DNA of 64,000 nucleotides, taken from CAVUCH01 sp963739995 (GTDB lineage: Bacteria > Acidobacteriota > Vicinamibacteria > Vicinamibacterales > JAENWD01). This document shows positions 27,800 to 37,595 of this stretch, piece by piece. The DNA lies in assembly GCA_963739995.1 (NCBI GenBank), contig CAVUCH010000021.1, positions 62,001 to 126,000 of the forward strand. Reading direction: 5' to 3'. Positions within the stretch are counted from its first letter, which is position 1. Each line of letters starts with the position of its first letter. Under the pieces are notes generated by a model. The model did not search any database, was not told the DNA's origin, and saw only the letters and a program-made list of their open reading frames with translations. Both the position numbers and the translations under genes were made by a program.

Positions 27800-30268
27800 A
27801 TGACCACGACCGACCTGTTGCGGGATGCCCGTCATTCGTTGCGCATGTTCCGGCAGAGCCCGGGCTTCACGGCGGCAGCGGTAGCCGCGCTCGCTCTCGG
27901 GATTGGAGCGAACACTGCGATCTTCTCGATCATCAACGCCGTGCTGCTGAAGCCGGTGCCGTTCCCCGAGGTGGAACGCCTCGTGGTGTTCCAGACGACA
28001 GGGCCGCAGGGCCCGTTCAACGCGGGGTCGCCAGCCAAGTTCCAGCACTGGCGCGAACAGAGCACCATCGTGGAAGCGGTGTCGGCGTACACCTCCAACG
28101 TGGTGAACCTCACGGACGGGGGCTTCCCCGAGCAGATCCGCGCCGGCCGCGTATCGGCGGACTATTTCCGTCTGTTTGGCGCACCGGTGTACCGCGGCCG
28201 CACGTTCACGGCTGATGAAGATCGTCCCGGCGGCGATCGCGCGCTCGTGCTGAGCCACGCGTTGTGGACGAGGCGCTTCGGATCGGACCCGCGCATCGTT
28301 GGCAAGCCCGTCTCGATTAGCGGCGACCCTTACGTCGTTGTCGGGATCATCGGCCCTGCTTTCGACGTCTCCGACTTCGGACCCGCTCCGGATGTGTGGC
28401 TCCCGTTCCAGCTCAATCCCCAGACCAGCGACCAGGGCCACTATTTCCAGGCCGCCGGGCGGCTCAAGCCCGGCGTGACGCTCGAGCAGGCGCAGGCGCG
28501 GCTGAAGCTCTCGGCTGCCGAGTACAACCGCAAGTTTCCCAACGCGCTGCAGCGCGACACGTTCTTCAGTGCAGAGCCGCTCCGCGACGCGCTCGTGGCG
28601 AACGTTCGACCAACGCTCTGGCTGCTGCTGGGCGCCGTCAGCCTGGTGCTCCTCATCGCGTGTGCGAATGTGGCGAACCTGCTGCTCGCGCGGGCGACGA
28701 CCCGGAAGCGCGAAATCGCGGTCCGCGCGGCCGTCGGCGCGGGACGTGGCCGCATCATCCGGCAGCTGCTGACCGAAAGCCTCATGCTGTCATTCGTGGG
28801 TGGGGCGCTGGGGCTGCTCCTTGGCACGGTCGGGATACGGGCGCTGCTCGCGGTGAACACCGCTGACCTGCCGCGCGTGGGCGAGAACGGCTCGGTGGTG
28901 ACGGTCGACTGGCGCGTCCTCGCGTTCACGGTCGCGCTGTCGATCGCGACCGGCATCCTGTTCGGGCTCATCCCCGCGCTGCACGCCTCGCGTGAAGACC
29001 TCAGCACAACCCTCAAGGAAGGTGGCGGCCGGTCCGGCAGCGGCTTCCGCCAGAACAAGACCCGCGCCGTGCTCGTGGTGCTCGAGGTCGCTCTCGCGCT
29101 CGTGCTGCTCATCGGCTCGGCGCTGCTGGTGCGGACGGCCGTCGCACTGCGCACGGTCGATCCAGGCTTCGACGCAACGAACGTCCTGACGATGCGCATG
29201 GCGATGAACGCGCCGAAGTACCTCAAGTCAGAGGGCGTCGATCAGGCAATCCGGGTGGGCACCGAGCGGTTGCGGGCGTTGCCGGGCGTCGTCACGGCCA
29301 GCGCCGCCTGCTGCGTGCCGCTCGAAGGGGGCTACGGACTGCCCTTCCTGGTAGTCGGGCGTCCGCTGAGGGACGGTCCGTTCCACGGCGGGGGCGGCTG
29401 GCTCACCGTGTCGCCTGGTTACTTCGAGGTCTTCCGGATTCCAGTCAAGCGAGGTCGCGCCTTCACCGACCGTGATACGGCTGCATCGCCGGCGGTCGTG
29501 ATGATCAACGAGGCGATGGCAAAGCAGTTCTGGCCAAAAGGCGACCCGCTTTCGGATCGGCTGGTCATCGGCCGCGGCATCATGCGCGAGTTTGCCGACG
29601 AACCCGAGCGGCAGGTCATCGGCATCGTGGCCAACGTGCGCGACGGCGGGCTGAACAACGACCCGCAGCCTACGATGTACATCCCGCAGGCACAGGTACC
29701 CGACCCCGTGAACGCGCTGAACGTCCAGATCACGCCGATGGCGTGGATCGTCCGGACGCGTACCGATCCGTATGCCTCGAGTGCCGCGATCCAGGAGACG
29801 TTGCGGCAGGCGACCGGGCTTCCGGTGTCGGAGATCCGTACCCTCGACGAGGTGATGACGCGCTCGGTCTCGCGTCAGCGGTTCAACATGTGGCTGATGA
29901 CCGTGTTCGGCATCGTCGCGCTGTTGCTGGCGGCCATAGGCATCTACGGCTTGATGGCGTACTCGGTGGAGCAGCGCACCCAGGAGATCGGCATCCGGCT
30001 CGCACTCGGCGCGAAGGTCGCGCAGGTGAAACGAATGGTCGTGATGCAGGGCATGAGCCTGGCGCTCGTCGGCGTCGCGCTGGGCACCGCGGGGGCGTTC
30101 GCTCTCGCACGCGCGATCGCGAGCTTCCTGTTCGGCGTCGAGTCGTGGGATCCGGCGGTCTTCATCGGCGCGCCCGCCGTGCTCACGGCCGTAGCGCTGC
30201 TGGCAGCGTGGATTCCGGCGCGGCGGGCCAGCCGCGTCAGCCCGATCGAGGCGCTGCGGTACGAATAG
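27800..30268 (+). CDS. ADOP-type MacB-like ABC permease
   Basis: This encodes 822 residues with AGAGG about 6 bases before the ATG. The order is a first transmembrane helix (~22-45: FTAAAVAALALGIGANTAIFS), a periplasmic MacB_PCD region, an FtsX core with three helices (~275-400, VRPTLWLLLGAVSLVLLIACANVA split around its start), a second MacB_PCD, and a second FtsX core (~690-815, ending PARRASRVSPIEALRYE). This duplicated architecture without an ATPase domain is the acidobacterial duplicated orphan permease family. No ATP-binding partner lies nearby. Export or mechanotransmission of an unknown substrate is likely. Confidence 0.9.
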   Translation: MTTTDLLRDARHSLRMFRQSPGFTAAAVAALALGIGANTAIFSIINAVLLKPVPFPEVERLVVFQTTGPQGPFNAGSPAKFQHWREQSTIVEAVSAYTSNVVNLTDGGFPEQIRAGRVSADYFRLFGAPVYRGRTFTADEDRPGGDRALVLSHALWTRRFGSDPRIVGKPVSISGDPYVVVGIIGPAFDVSDFGPAPDVWLPFQLNPQTSDQGHYFQAAGRLKPGVTLEQAQARLKLSAAEYNRKFPNALQRDTFFSAEPLRDALVANVRPTLWLLLGAVSLVLLIACANVANLLLARATTRKREIAVRAAVGAGRGRIIRQLLTESLMLSFVGGALGLLLGTVGIRALLAVNTADLPRVGENGSVVTVDWRVLAFTVALSIATGILFGLIPALHASREDLSTTLKEGGGRSGSGFRQNKTRAVLVVLEVALALVLLIGSALLVRTAVALRTVDPGFDATNVLTMRMAMNAPKYLKSEGVDQAIRVGTERLRALPGVVTASAACCVPLEGGYGLPFLVVGRPLRDGPFHGGGGWLTVSPGYFEVFRIPVKRGRAFTDRDTAASPAVVMINEAMAKQFWPKGDPLSDRLVIGRGIMREFADEPERQVIGIVANVRDGGLNNDPQPTMYIPQAQVPDPVNALNVQITPMAWIVRTRTDPYASSAAIQETLRQATGLPVSEIRTLDEVMTRSVSRQRFNMWLMTVFGIVALLLAAIGIYGLMAYSVEQRTQEIGIRLALGAKVAQVKRMVVMQGMSLALVGVALGTAGAFALARAIASFLFGVESWDPAVFIGAPAVLTAVALLAAWIPARRASRVSPIEALRYE

Positions 30269-30308
30269 TCACCGCGGATGGTCGCGCTCCGCGGTTCGGG
30301 GCCACGTG

Positions 30309-30344
30309 CAGGTTCCAGGCCGGCATCGACCGGCCTGAAACCTG
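30309..30344. terminator. bidirectional hairpin between convergent permease and dehydrogenase
   Basis: Arms 30309-30323 and 30330-30344 (CAGGTTCCAGGCCGG against CCGGCCTGAAACCTG) pair 14 of 15 across a 6-base loop. The hairpin lies 40 bases after the permease stop and 31 bases after the dehydrogenase stop, so it can serve both transcripts. Confidence 0.65.
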
Positions 30345-30374
30345 TACCGCACGCCCGTGTTTGCCACGTGTTTC

Positions 30375-31547
30375 CTACGCAGCCTTCAGCACCACCTTCA
30401 AGCACTCGTCCTGCTTGTTGTTGAAGATGGCATAGCCCTCCGGTCCCTGGTCGAGACGCATCCGGTGGGTGATCACGAAGCTGGGATCGATCTCCCGCCG
30501 CTCGATGCGCTCGAGCAGCGGGCGCATGTACCGGTGGACGTGCGTCTGGCCGGACTTGATGGTCAGGGAACGGTTCACGATGGCGCCCATCGGGAACTTG
30601 TCGATGAAGCCACTGTAGACGCCCGCGACCGACACCGTGCCGCCGCTGCGGCACGCGAGAATGGCCTGCCGCAGGGCCACGGGCCGATCCGTCTCGAGCA
30701 TCATCGCCTGCTTCGCCCGGTCATAGGCGCCGAGCAGGCCGGGCGCATGGCCTTCCATCCCGACGGCATCGATGCAATGGTCGGGGCCGCGCCCACCGGT
30801 CCTCTCCTTCAGCGCCTCGTGGATATCGACCTGCTCGTAGTTCAGCGTCTCCGCGCCTGCACGCTCGCCGGCAATCCGCAGCCGATACGGGAAACGATCG
30901 ATCGCGATGACCTTCTCGGCCCCGAGCAGGTAGGCGCTCTTGATCGCGAACTGGCCCACCGGGCCGCACCCCCACACCGCAACGATGTCGCCGGGCTGGA
31001 TACCGCACACGTCTGCGGCCATGTATCCGGTCGGGAAGATGTCGGAGAGGAAGAGCACCTGCTCGTCGGTCAGCCCCTCCGGCACCCGCAACGCGCCGAC
31101 GTCCGCGAACGGGACCCGCGCGTACTCCGCCTGTCCGCCGGCGTAGCCGCCGAGCAGGTGCGAGTACCCGTAGATGCCGCATGGCGAGTAGCCCCAGAGC
31201 TTCTCAGCCATCCATGCGTTCGGGTTCGAGTTCTCGCAGAGAGAGTACAGTTCCCGCTGGCACTGAGAGCAGTTGCCGCACGCAATGGGGAACGGCACGA
31301 CCACCCGGTCGCCGACCGAGAGGTTCTTGACGTCGCGGCCCAACTCGATGATCTCGCCCATGAACTCATGGCCGAGCACATCCCCGCGCTTCATCGTCGG
31401 CACGAGGCCGTTGTACAGGTGCAGGTCCGAGCCGCAGATGGCCGTGCTCGTGATCCGCACGATGGCGTCGCGCGGGTTCAGAATTTTCGGGTCGGAAACC
31501 TGGTCCACCTGGATGTTCTTCGTGCCGTGCCAACAGTTCGCCTTCAT
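30375..31547 (-). CDS. zinc-dependent alcohol dehydrogenase, formaldehyde-dehydrogenase-like
   Basis: This encodes 390 residues. The catalytic zinc site is ICGSDLHLY (Cys38), GHEFMGEI (His-Glu) and the distal site; the structural-zinc cysteines are CGNCSQCQRELYSLC (~95-110). The Rossmann motif is VAVWGCGPVGQFAIKSA (~190-206), followed by an acidic residue in VIAIDRFPYR, favouring NAD. The pattern fits glutathione-independent formaldehyde dehydrogenase-like enzymes. Its ATG overlaps the SRPBCC gene stop (ATGA), so the two are translationally coupled. The substrate is not readable from the sequence. Confidence 0.88.
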   Translation of the reverse strand: MKANCWHGTKNIQVDQVSDPKILNPRDAIVRITSTAICGSDLHLYNGLVPTMKRGDVLGHEFMGEIIELGRDVKNLSVGDRVVVPFPIACGNCSQCQRELYSLCENSNPNAWMAEKLWGYSPCGIYGYSHLLGGYAGGQAEYARVPFADVGALRVPEGLTDEQVLFLSDIFPTGYMAADVCGIQPGDIVAVWGCGPVGQFAIKSAYLLGAEKVIAIDRFPYRLRIAGERAGAETLNYEQVDIHEALKERTGGRGPDHCIDAVGMEGHAPGLLGAYDRAKQAMMLETDRPVALRQAILACRSGGTVSVAGVYSGFIDKFPMGAIVNRSLTIKSGQTHVHRYMRPLLERIERREIDPSFVITHRMRLDQGPEGYAIFNNKQDECLKVVLKAA

Positions 31548-32503
31548 GGACGCACCCCCGCGGGTTTCCGGATCTGTTCGGGATCGGCGGGCGGCTGCGC
31601 CGCGCGCCAGAGTCCGGAACCTTCGGACAACGGGATCTCCCCCGTCTCCATCAACTGCTTGAACCGGTGCAGATCCTCGTGCACCTGCTGATCGGGTTCT
31701 TCACCGAGCAGCCAGGCCAGGCTGCGGCCGAGGGTCCCGCCGGGTGGCAGGTACTGGAGCTGGACGCGCACTTCCGTCCCGCGTGCCCCGGGTGCGGGGG
31801 TAAAACGCACCGAGCCGCTGTTCTGCACGTCCGACCCTTCCAGGGATCGCCATGCGATCCACTCGTTCTCGTCGTCGCGGATGATTTCCGCGTCCCATTC
31901 CACACGCATCCCGGCCGGGCCTTTCGCGCACCAGCGGGACCGGCGTTCGCCGGTGACCTTGACCGATTCCAGGTGGCGCATGAAACGCGGGAAGTTCTCG
32001 AAGTCCTTCCAGAACTGGTAGACGTCCTCGATCGGCCGGCTGACGGTAGTGACGCGCACGACCTGCACGCCGTCTGCGCGAGGCGTCCGCACGTCGCGGC
32101 GCACTCCTCGGCCGGACGGGTGCGGGCTCAACTGCTGGGCACAGATCAGGTCCAGCGCAGTGACGCCGAGGACTGCCGCCGAGGCTGCCGCGACCCGCCG
32201 TTCATCCGCATCGTCACGGCGCCCGGCCGAGGCCAGTGAGGCGAGGTCCACCACGTCGCCGCCGACGCGCGACCAGAGCCAGGCGGGGTTGTCCGGTTGC
32301 ATCAGAATGGCGAGGCCGTTGCCAATCTCGCGCGCGCCGTAGGCGCGCAGCACGGAGGTAGTCGTCCTGTCGTCGCGCAGGCCGATGAAACGCGCGACCG
32401 CATCGGGGGCCGCCAGCTCAGCGACCCCCAGCCCGATGCTGAACCAACCGAGCCCCACGGCGAGCTGCTCGCCGCGTGACTGCTCGTTTTCGTAGCGCTG
32501 CAT
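31544..32503 (-). CDS. SRPBCC (cyclase/dehydrase-like) protein with N-terminal hydrophobic domain
   Basis: This encodes 319 residues from ATG 32503, with GGGAG 7-8 bases upstream. Residues ~12-125 form a hydrophobic module (VGLGWFSIGLGVAELAAPDA, GAREIGNGLAILMQPDNPAW, AAVLGVTALDLICAQQL) resembling small integral membrane domains. Residues ~145-285 are an SRPBCC fold (TVSRPIEDVYQFWKDFENFP, VEWDAEIIRDDENEWIAWRS) ending before a flexible tail. Family members bind hydrophobic ligands or membranes. The membrane-module/SRPBCC fusion is coupled by a 4-base overlap to the zinc dehydrogenase. Confidence 0.82.
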   Translation of the reverse strand: MQRYENEQSRGEQLAVGLGWFSIGLGVAELAAPDAVARFIGLRDDRTTTSVLRAYGAREIGNGLAILMQPDNPAWLWSRVGGDVVDLASLASAGRRDDADERRVAAASAAVLGVTALDLICAQQLSPHPSGRGVRRDVRTPRADGVQVVRVTTVSRPIEDVYQFWKDFENFPRFMRHLESVKVTGERRSRWCAKGPAGMRVEWDAEIIRDDENEWIAWRSLEGSDVQNSGSVRFTPAPGARGTEVRVQLQYLPPGGTLGRSLAWLLGEEPDQQVHEDLHRFKQLMETGEIPLSEGSGLWRAAQPPADPEQIRKPAGVRP

Positions 32504-32650
32504 ATCGTCACTCCCAACGTGGAAGAAATGGACGCGGCCCGGTTCAGGCCGCGCACGGAGCGTGGTCTATCGAACATGACCTGCGGTGCAAGCTGCGGTC
32601 CCGCGGCATTGCGAGGCGGAGCTGGCGGCACGTGAATCAACGCGGAGGTG

Positions 32651-32835
<185 letters not shown>

Positions 32836-32841
32836 CCGCCT

Positions 32842-33372
32842 TCAAAACATCCACGCACAAATCGCGACCGCGGCGATTGCCGCGACGATGTCGCCGACGA
32901 GGCCGGCCGCGACCGCGTGTCGTGTGCGCCGCACACCGACAGCGCCGAAGTACACCGCCAGCACGTAGAACGTTGTCTCTGACGATCCATACATCGTCGC
33001 CGCGGTGCGCGCGATGAGCGAATCGGGGCCATGCGTGTTGATTAGATCGGTGGCGACGGCCAGCGAGCCGCTGCCGCTCAAGGACCGCAGGATGGCGAGC
33101 GGTACGAGCTCCGCCGGGAACGCCGTGGCCGACGTCAAAGGCCGGAGGGCGGCGGTGAGCAGATCCATGGCGCCCGACCCGCGGAACATACCGATGGCCA
33201 CGAGGATCCCGACGAGGAACGGGATGATCCGGACCGCGACCTCGAAGCCCTCCTTTGCGCCCTCGATGAAGACGTCGTAGACCTTCACCTTGCGCAGAAG
33301 GCCCACGAGCGGGATACCGACGAGGAGGACCGGGATTGCCCAGAGCGATATCGCGTCGAGCACCGCGCGCAT
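32842..33372 (-). CDS. spmB: nucleoside-recognition (Gate) membrane protein, SpmB-like
   Basis: This encodes 176 residues from ATG 33372, whose A is also the last base of the upstream SpmA-like stop (TGATG). Helices include ISLWAIPVLLVGIPLVGLLRK, FEVAVRIIPFLVGILVAIGMF and a C-terminal pair. The family signature is LRSLSGSGSLAVATDLI with TMYGSSETTFYVLAVYFGAVG. SpmB is named for spore maturation in Bacillus, but homologues are widespread in non-sporulating bacteria with unknown transport-like roles. It always pairs with SpmA, as here. Confidence 0.85.
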   Translation of the reverse strand: MRAVLDAISLWAIPVLLVGIPLVGLLRKVKVYDVFIEGAKEGFEVAVRIIPFLVGILVAIGMFRGSGAMDLLTAALRPLTSATAFPAELVPLAILRSLSGSGSLAVATDLINTHGPDSLIARTAATMYGSSETTFYVLAVYFGAVGVRRTRHAVAAGLVGDIVAAIAAVAICAWMF

Positions 33373-33986
33373 CACGACGCCTCGCCGGGCGAGCGCGCCG
33401 GTGCGGGTTGCGGCGACACGCGCTGCAGCAGCTTCGCCGTCAGCACCGCCGCCGCCGTGCCTACCGCCGTGGCAACGAGTGATGGCGCGATGATCGCAGT
33501 CGGCGATACGGCGCCCGCAGCGGCCAGCACGCCGATCATGGTGGCGGGAATCAGCTGTACGCCGGACGTGGTGATGGCCATGAACGTCACCTGCGCATTG
33601 CTCGCCGACTCCTTGTCGGTGTTGAGCGTCTGCAGGTCTTCCATGGCTTTGATCCCGAGAGGCGTCGCCGCGTTGTTGAGGCCCAGCACGTTGGCCGCAA
33701 CGGCGAGCATCAGGGAGCCGGCGGCCGGGTGCCCGGCCGGCACTTCGGGAAACAGCCAGCGTACGACGGGCCGCAGCGCGCGTCCGAGCAGCGAGACCAG
33801 GCCGGCTGCTTCCGCAATCCGCATGATGCCCAGCCACAGCGCCATGATTCCGATGAGGCCGATGGCGATCTGCACCGCAGTCGCTGCGGATTCGACGGCC
33901 CCTTTCGTTACGGCATCCGCCGTTCCGTTGAACGCCGCCACGACCAGTGCGATCGCCATGAGGCCGAACCAGATGTAGTTCAGCAT
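33372..33986 (-). CDS. spmA: nucleoside-recognition membrane protein, SpmA-like
   Basis: This encodes 204 residues from ATG 33986 (LNYIWFGLMAIALVVAAFNG); ATG 33995 is an in-frame alternative and neither has a good Shine-Dalgarno. Hydrophobic helices alternate with Gate-domain motifs: AVQIAIGLIGIMALWLGIMR, LAVAANVLGLNNAATPLG and AITTSGVQLIPATMIGVLAA. The C-terminal ~15 residues are Pro/Ala-rich. It is one base overlapped with the SpmB-like gene and divergent from the MOSC gene with a 108-base spacer. Confidence 0.85.
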   Translation of the reverse strand: MLNYIWFGLMAIALVVAAFNGTADAVTKGAVESAATAVQIAIGLIGIMALWLGIMRIAEAAGLVSLLGRALRPVVRWLFPEVPAGHPAAGSLMLAVAANVLGLNNAATPLGIKAMEDLQTLNTDKESASNAQVTFMAITTSGVQLIPATMIGVLAAAGAVSPTAIIAPSLVATAVGTAAAVLTAKLLQRVSPQPAPARSPGEAS

Positions 33987-34094
33987 GGCCGCCATGCTAG
34001 CAGGAAGACAATCGGGCTGAGGCGGGATCGTCGTTCGGCGGCACCCGGCGGTTTGCGTGAGCGCAGGGTGTGCGACGATGTGCCGAGGCCCATC

Positions 34095-34767
34095 GTGAGA
34101 ATCCTGTCGATCAGCGTGGGACGTCCCCGGGAGGTCGAGTCCCGCGGGAAACGGGTGCGCACATCGATCTTCAAAGAACCCGTGGCTGGTGGTGTCTGGG
34201 CAGGCACCCTGAACCTGGACGGAGACGAACAATCCGATCTCTCCGTACACGGAGGACCAGACAAGGCGGTCTACGTCTATCCGTCCGAGCACTACCCATA
34301 CTGGCGTGCGCAACTGCCCGACCTCGAGTTCCCGTGGGGCGCCTTTGGCGAGAACCTCACGAGCGAGGGCCTCAGCGAGAACGCGGTGCACATCGGTGAC
34401 CGCATGAGCATCGGGGCGGCGGAGTTCGTCGTGACGCAACCACGGCTTCCGTGCTTCAAGCTCGGGATCCGGTTCGGCCGGCCAGACATGGTGAGGCGCT
34501 TCCAGCAGAGCGGCCGCACGGGTTTCTACCTCGCTGTCCTGCGCGAGGGGGTCATGACTGCAGGCGACTCGGTTCGCCTGGTGGCGGGGGAGCAACACGG
34601 CGTCAGCGTCGCTGACATCGTGCGCCTGTATACCTCGCCGGGGCGAGAGCAGGCGCTTCTGCGCCGCGCGGTTGGACTGTCCGCCCTTCCGGAGAGCTGG
34701 CGCCGACCACTTCCGCTCGCGCCTCGTCGAGGCCCCTGGTGGATTCACCAACGATGTGGGCCGGTAG
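34095..34767 (+). CDS. YiiM-like MOSC domain protein, one-base insertion near 3' end
   Basis: The start is GTG 34095 (GAGG, 6-base spacing): VRILSISVGRPREV. The MOSC core (~40-165) includes LSVHGGPDKAVYVYPSEHYPYW, FGENLTSEG and QPRLPCFKLGIRFG; the conserved Cys is thought to carry sulfur in the family. The C-terminal 3-alpha segment follows. Near 34702 one extra C appears in CGCCGACC. Without it the end reads ESWRDHFRSRLVEAPGGFTN and stops at TAG 34767 (223 residues). With it the frame runs on to 34823 into the next gene. MOSC proteins of this group support molybdenum-dependent N-hydroxy reduction or related sulfur transfer. Confidence 0.82.
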
Positions 34768-37299
34768 ATCCAGTCGGGCCTTGCTCCTGCTGCTTGCCTG
34801 CGCCGCCGCCACCGGCGCGGTGAGCGGACCATCCGCTGCACAAGCGCCTTCCCTCCGCGATCAGCCGGATCTCGCGTGGCTTCGCTACGGGCAGATCGCC
34901 TCCCGAGGTGCCCTGCCGGCGACGCTCCCGGAACAGATCGTCGTGCTGGGTACGGATCCCGTGATGACCACCGCAGGCGAGGAACTGGCGGCAGGCCTGG
35001 AGCGGTTGTCCGGGCGTCGTCCCGGCGTGGTGACCGAGTCCGCGCCGGGCCGGCGCATCACGCTGGCGGCGCTGCCGGCGCTGGCGGCCGCGAGCCCCGC
35101 CGTCGTGCCGCCGCAGTCCGCTTCGGCCGGATGACTTCTGGATCACCGACCATGGCGAGGGGTCGCTGCTGATTACGGGCGGCACCCCGCGCGGCGTGTT
35201 GTACGGTGCCTTCGCCCTGCTGCGGCAGCTTGCGGTGGATCCCGCCGCGGGGAGCACCGCGGAACCGCAGGGTCCGGCCGCCGAGATCCGCTGGGTGAAC
35301 CACTGGGACAACCTCGATGGGACCATCGAGCGCGGTTACGCGGGCGGCTCGATCTTCTTCGCGAACGGTGCCGTCGTGGACGATCTCTCGCGTGTCCGGG
35401 CCTACGCCCGGCTGCTGGCGTCCATTGGCATCAACGGGTGCACCATCAACAGCGTGAACGCCGATATCCGCGTGCTGATGCCGGCGTTCCTGCCGCAGCT
35501 GGCTCGTGTCGCGGCCGTGTTTCGTCCGTATGGGATTCGCCTGTCGGTCTCGGTCGACTTCAGCAGCCCCCGCCGGCTGGGGGGCCTCGACACCTTCGAT
35601 CCGGTCGATGCGCGCGTGGCGGCGTGGTGGCGGGCCAGGGCCGACGAGATCTACGCTGCCGTACCCGACCTGGGTGGCTTTGTGCTCAAGGCCGATTCCG
35701 AAGGGCGTCTCGGGCCGTCGGCGTACGGACGCACCCACGCCGATGCGGCGAACGTGATCGCGCGCGCGCTGGCGCCACATCGCGGCATCCTGCTCTATCG
35801 CGGATTCGTCTACGACCATCACATGGACTGGCGCAATCCCCGGAACGATCGCGCCAGGGCGGCGTACGACAACTTCAGGGCGCTCGATGGGCAGTTCGAC
35901 GACAACGTGGTCTTGCAGGTGAAGCACGGCCCCATCGATTTCCAGGTACGGGAGCCGGCGTCGCCGCTGTTCGCGGCCCTCCGCCGGACCAACCAGGCTC
36001 TCGAACTCCAAATCACGCAGGAGTACACCGGACAGCAGCGGCACGTGGTCTTCCTTGCGCCGATGTGGGAGGAGGTGCTCGATTTCGACATGCACGCCGA
36101 GGGCAGCGGCACGCCCGTCGCCCAGCTCGTCACCGGGCGAACGTTCGGGCGGCCCCTCGGAGGCCTGGTCGGCGTGTCGAACGTCGGGCTCGCACCCAAC
36201 TGGCTCGGACACGATCTCGCGCTGGCAAACCTGTACGCCTTCGGCCGCCTCGCGTGGGATCCGGGCCTGGGCGCCACTCGCATCGCCGACGAGTGGTCGC
36301 GGCTCACGTTCGGCGCCGAGCCGGCCGTTGCCCCGGTCATCCGCGAAATACTGATGGACTCATGGCCGGCGTACGAGGGCTACACCGGCCCGCTGGGCGC
36401 CGGCACGCTGACCGACATCATCAACATTCACTATGGACCGGGCGTCGAGTCTTCGGAGCGGAACGGGTGGGGACAGTGGCATCGGGCCGACGAGAAGGGC
36501 ATCGGCATGGATCGGTCCTGTCGCCACGGGCACCGGCTACATCGGCCAGTACCCCGCACCGGTCGCGGCGATGTACGAGTCGCTCGAGTCCTGCCCGGAC
36601 GCGCTGCTCCTGTTCATGCACCACGTGCCGTACACGCAGGTGCTCCACTCGGGGAAGACGGTCATTCAGCACATCTACGATTCGCATTACGCGGGTGCCG
36701 CCGGCGCCGCAGCGTTCGTCGAGCGCTGGCGTTCACTCGAGGGCCGCGTGGACGCGATGCGATACCGGGACGTGCTCGCCCACCTCGAATACCAGGCCGG
36801 GCACGCCGTCGTCTGGCGGGATGCCGTGTGCGCGTGGTTCCGGCGGACGTCGGGCATACCCGATGCGGCCGGGCGGGTGGAGCGTGTGCCAGGGCGCCTC
36901 GAGGCAGAGACCGCGCAGCTCACCGGCTATGCGCCCATTGCCGTGACGCCGTGGGAGACGGCGTCACACGGGAAGGCCGTCGCGTGTGGAGCCGCTGAGC
37001 GTCGCTGCGCCGCGGCATGGCGCCACGCCGGAGCTGCAGGGCTGTTCGACCTGCACGTGCTGTACTACGACGAACGTGACGGGGCGTCACGCTTCCAGCT
37101 GTTCGTAGCCGGCCGGCCGTCCGCGGCGTGGACGGCCGATGACACGCTGCCGACGACCGTCCCGGACGGACATTCGGCGACGCGGCGCCGTTTCCGCGCC
37201 CTCCGACTCGCGCCCGGAGACGAGATCCGGATCGATGCGGCTCCCGATTCCGAGGAACGGGCAGTACTCGATTACATCGAGCTCGCGCCGGTCCCTTGA
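34739..37299 (+). CDS. GH67 alpha-glucuronidase, exported, two frameshifts
   Basis: GTG 34739 (GAGG, 6-base spacing) or ATG 34754 begins a signal peptide (RALLLLLACAAATGAVS). Coding shifts near 35120 (into LRPDDFWITDHGEGSLL) and near 36518 (GMDR-[VATGTGYIGQY]). GH67 hallmarks are complete: WVNHWDNLDGTIERGYAG; KADSEGRLGPSAYGRTHADA with the acid Glu; VKHGPIDFQVREP and LQITQEYTGQQRHVVF with the general-base Asp and Glu; and the C-terminal helical domain (LLFMHHVPYTQVLHSGKTVI). GH67 removes (4-O-methyl)glucuronic acid from the ends of xylo-oligosaccharides. The length of ~850 residues exceeds the ~700 norm, through a C-terminal beta-sandwich-like extension. Confidence 0.85.
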
Positions 37300-37348
37300 C
37301 CGCGACGTAGTAATCGCCCAGCGAGCCTCGCGGATTTGCCGAGTGGGG

Positions 37349-37364
37349 CAGGGCTTCAGCCCTG
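37349..37364. repeat. REP-like palindrome CAGGGCTTCAGCCCTG
   Basis: A perfect palindromic hairpin 50 bases after the alpha-glucuronidase stop, preceded by GTGGGG. It is the reference orientation of the dispersed CTTCAG family. Confidence 0.65.
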
Positions 37365-37405
37365 TCCCGACGACCGTGAGGCCATAGCCGGGCAGGCGCT
37401 TTCAG

Positions 37406-37507
37406 TCACGGGAGTCCGGGACCGCCAGCCGCGCCGAGGTCAGTCGTGCCGCGCCAGGCGCAACACGCGACAATCGCCGCGCACAGCAAACGGGATTGCG
37501 GGTTCAT
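37406..37507 (-). CDS. possible 33-aa signal-peptide ORF
   Basis: A short frame opens at ATG 37507 with an excellent ribosome-binding site (GGAGGATAC) and a signal-like start (NPQSRLLCAAIVACCAW), and stops at TGA 37406. No room remains for a longer product before the alpha-glucuronidase end. It may be a remnant of a lost exported protein's 5' end, divergent from the SDR gene, or chance. Confidence 0.3.
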   Translation of the reverse strand: MNPQSRLLCAAIVACCAWRGTTDLGAAGGPGLP

Positions 37508-37595
37508 GTATCCTCCGTTGACGTCGGCGCGACCGGATGCGACTTCGTACCGGTCGGGCGCGGCGTGAGCTCGAGAGGCACCGGAGACCCTCACC

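Noticed and set aside
30357..31691. 444-codon plus-strand open frame opposite the zinc dehydrogenase
   Set aside because: Antisense composition only; the dehydrogenase frame has intact zinc and Rossmann motifs.
36421..36687. Separate gene at the GH67 3' half
   Set aside because: Sequence on both sides of 36518 belongs to one alpha-glucuronidase; the break is a one-base frameshift.
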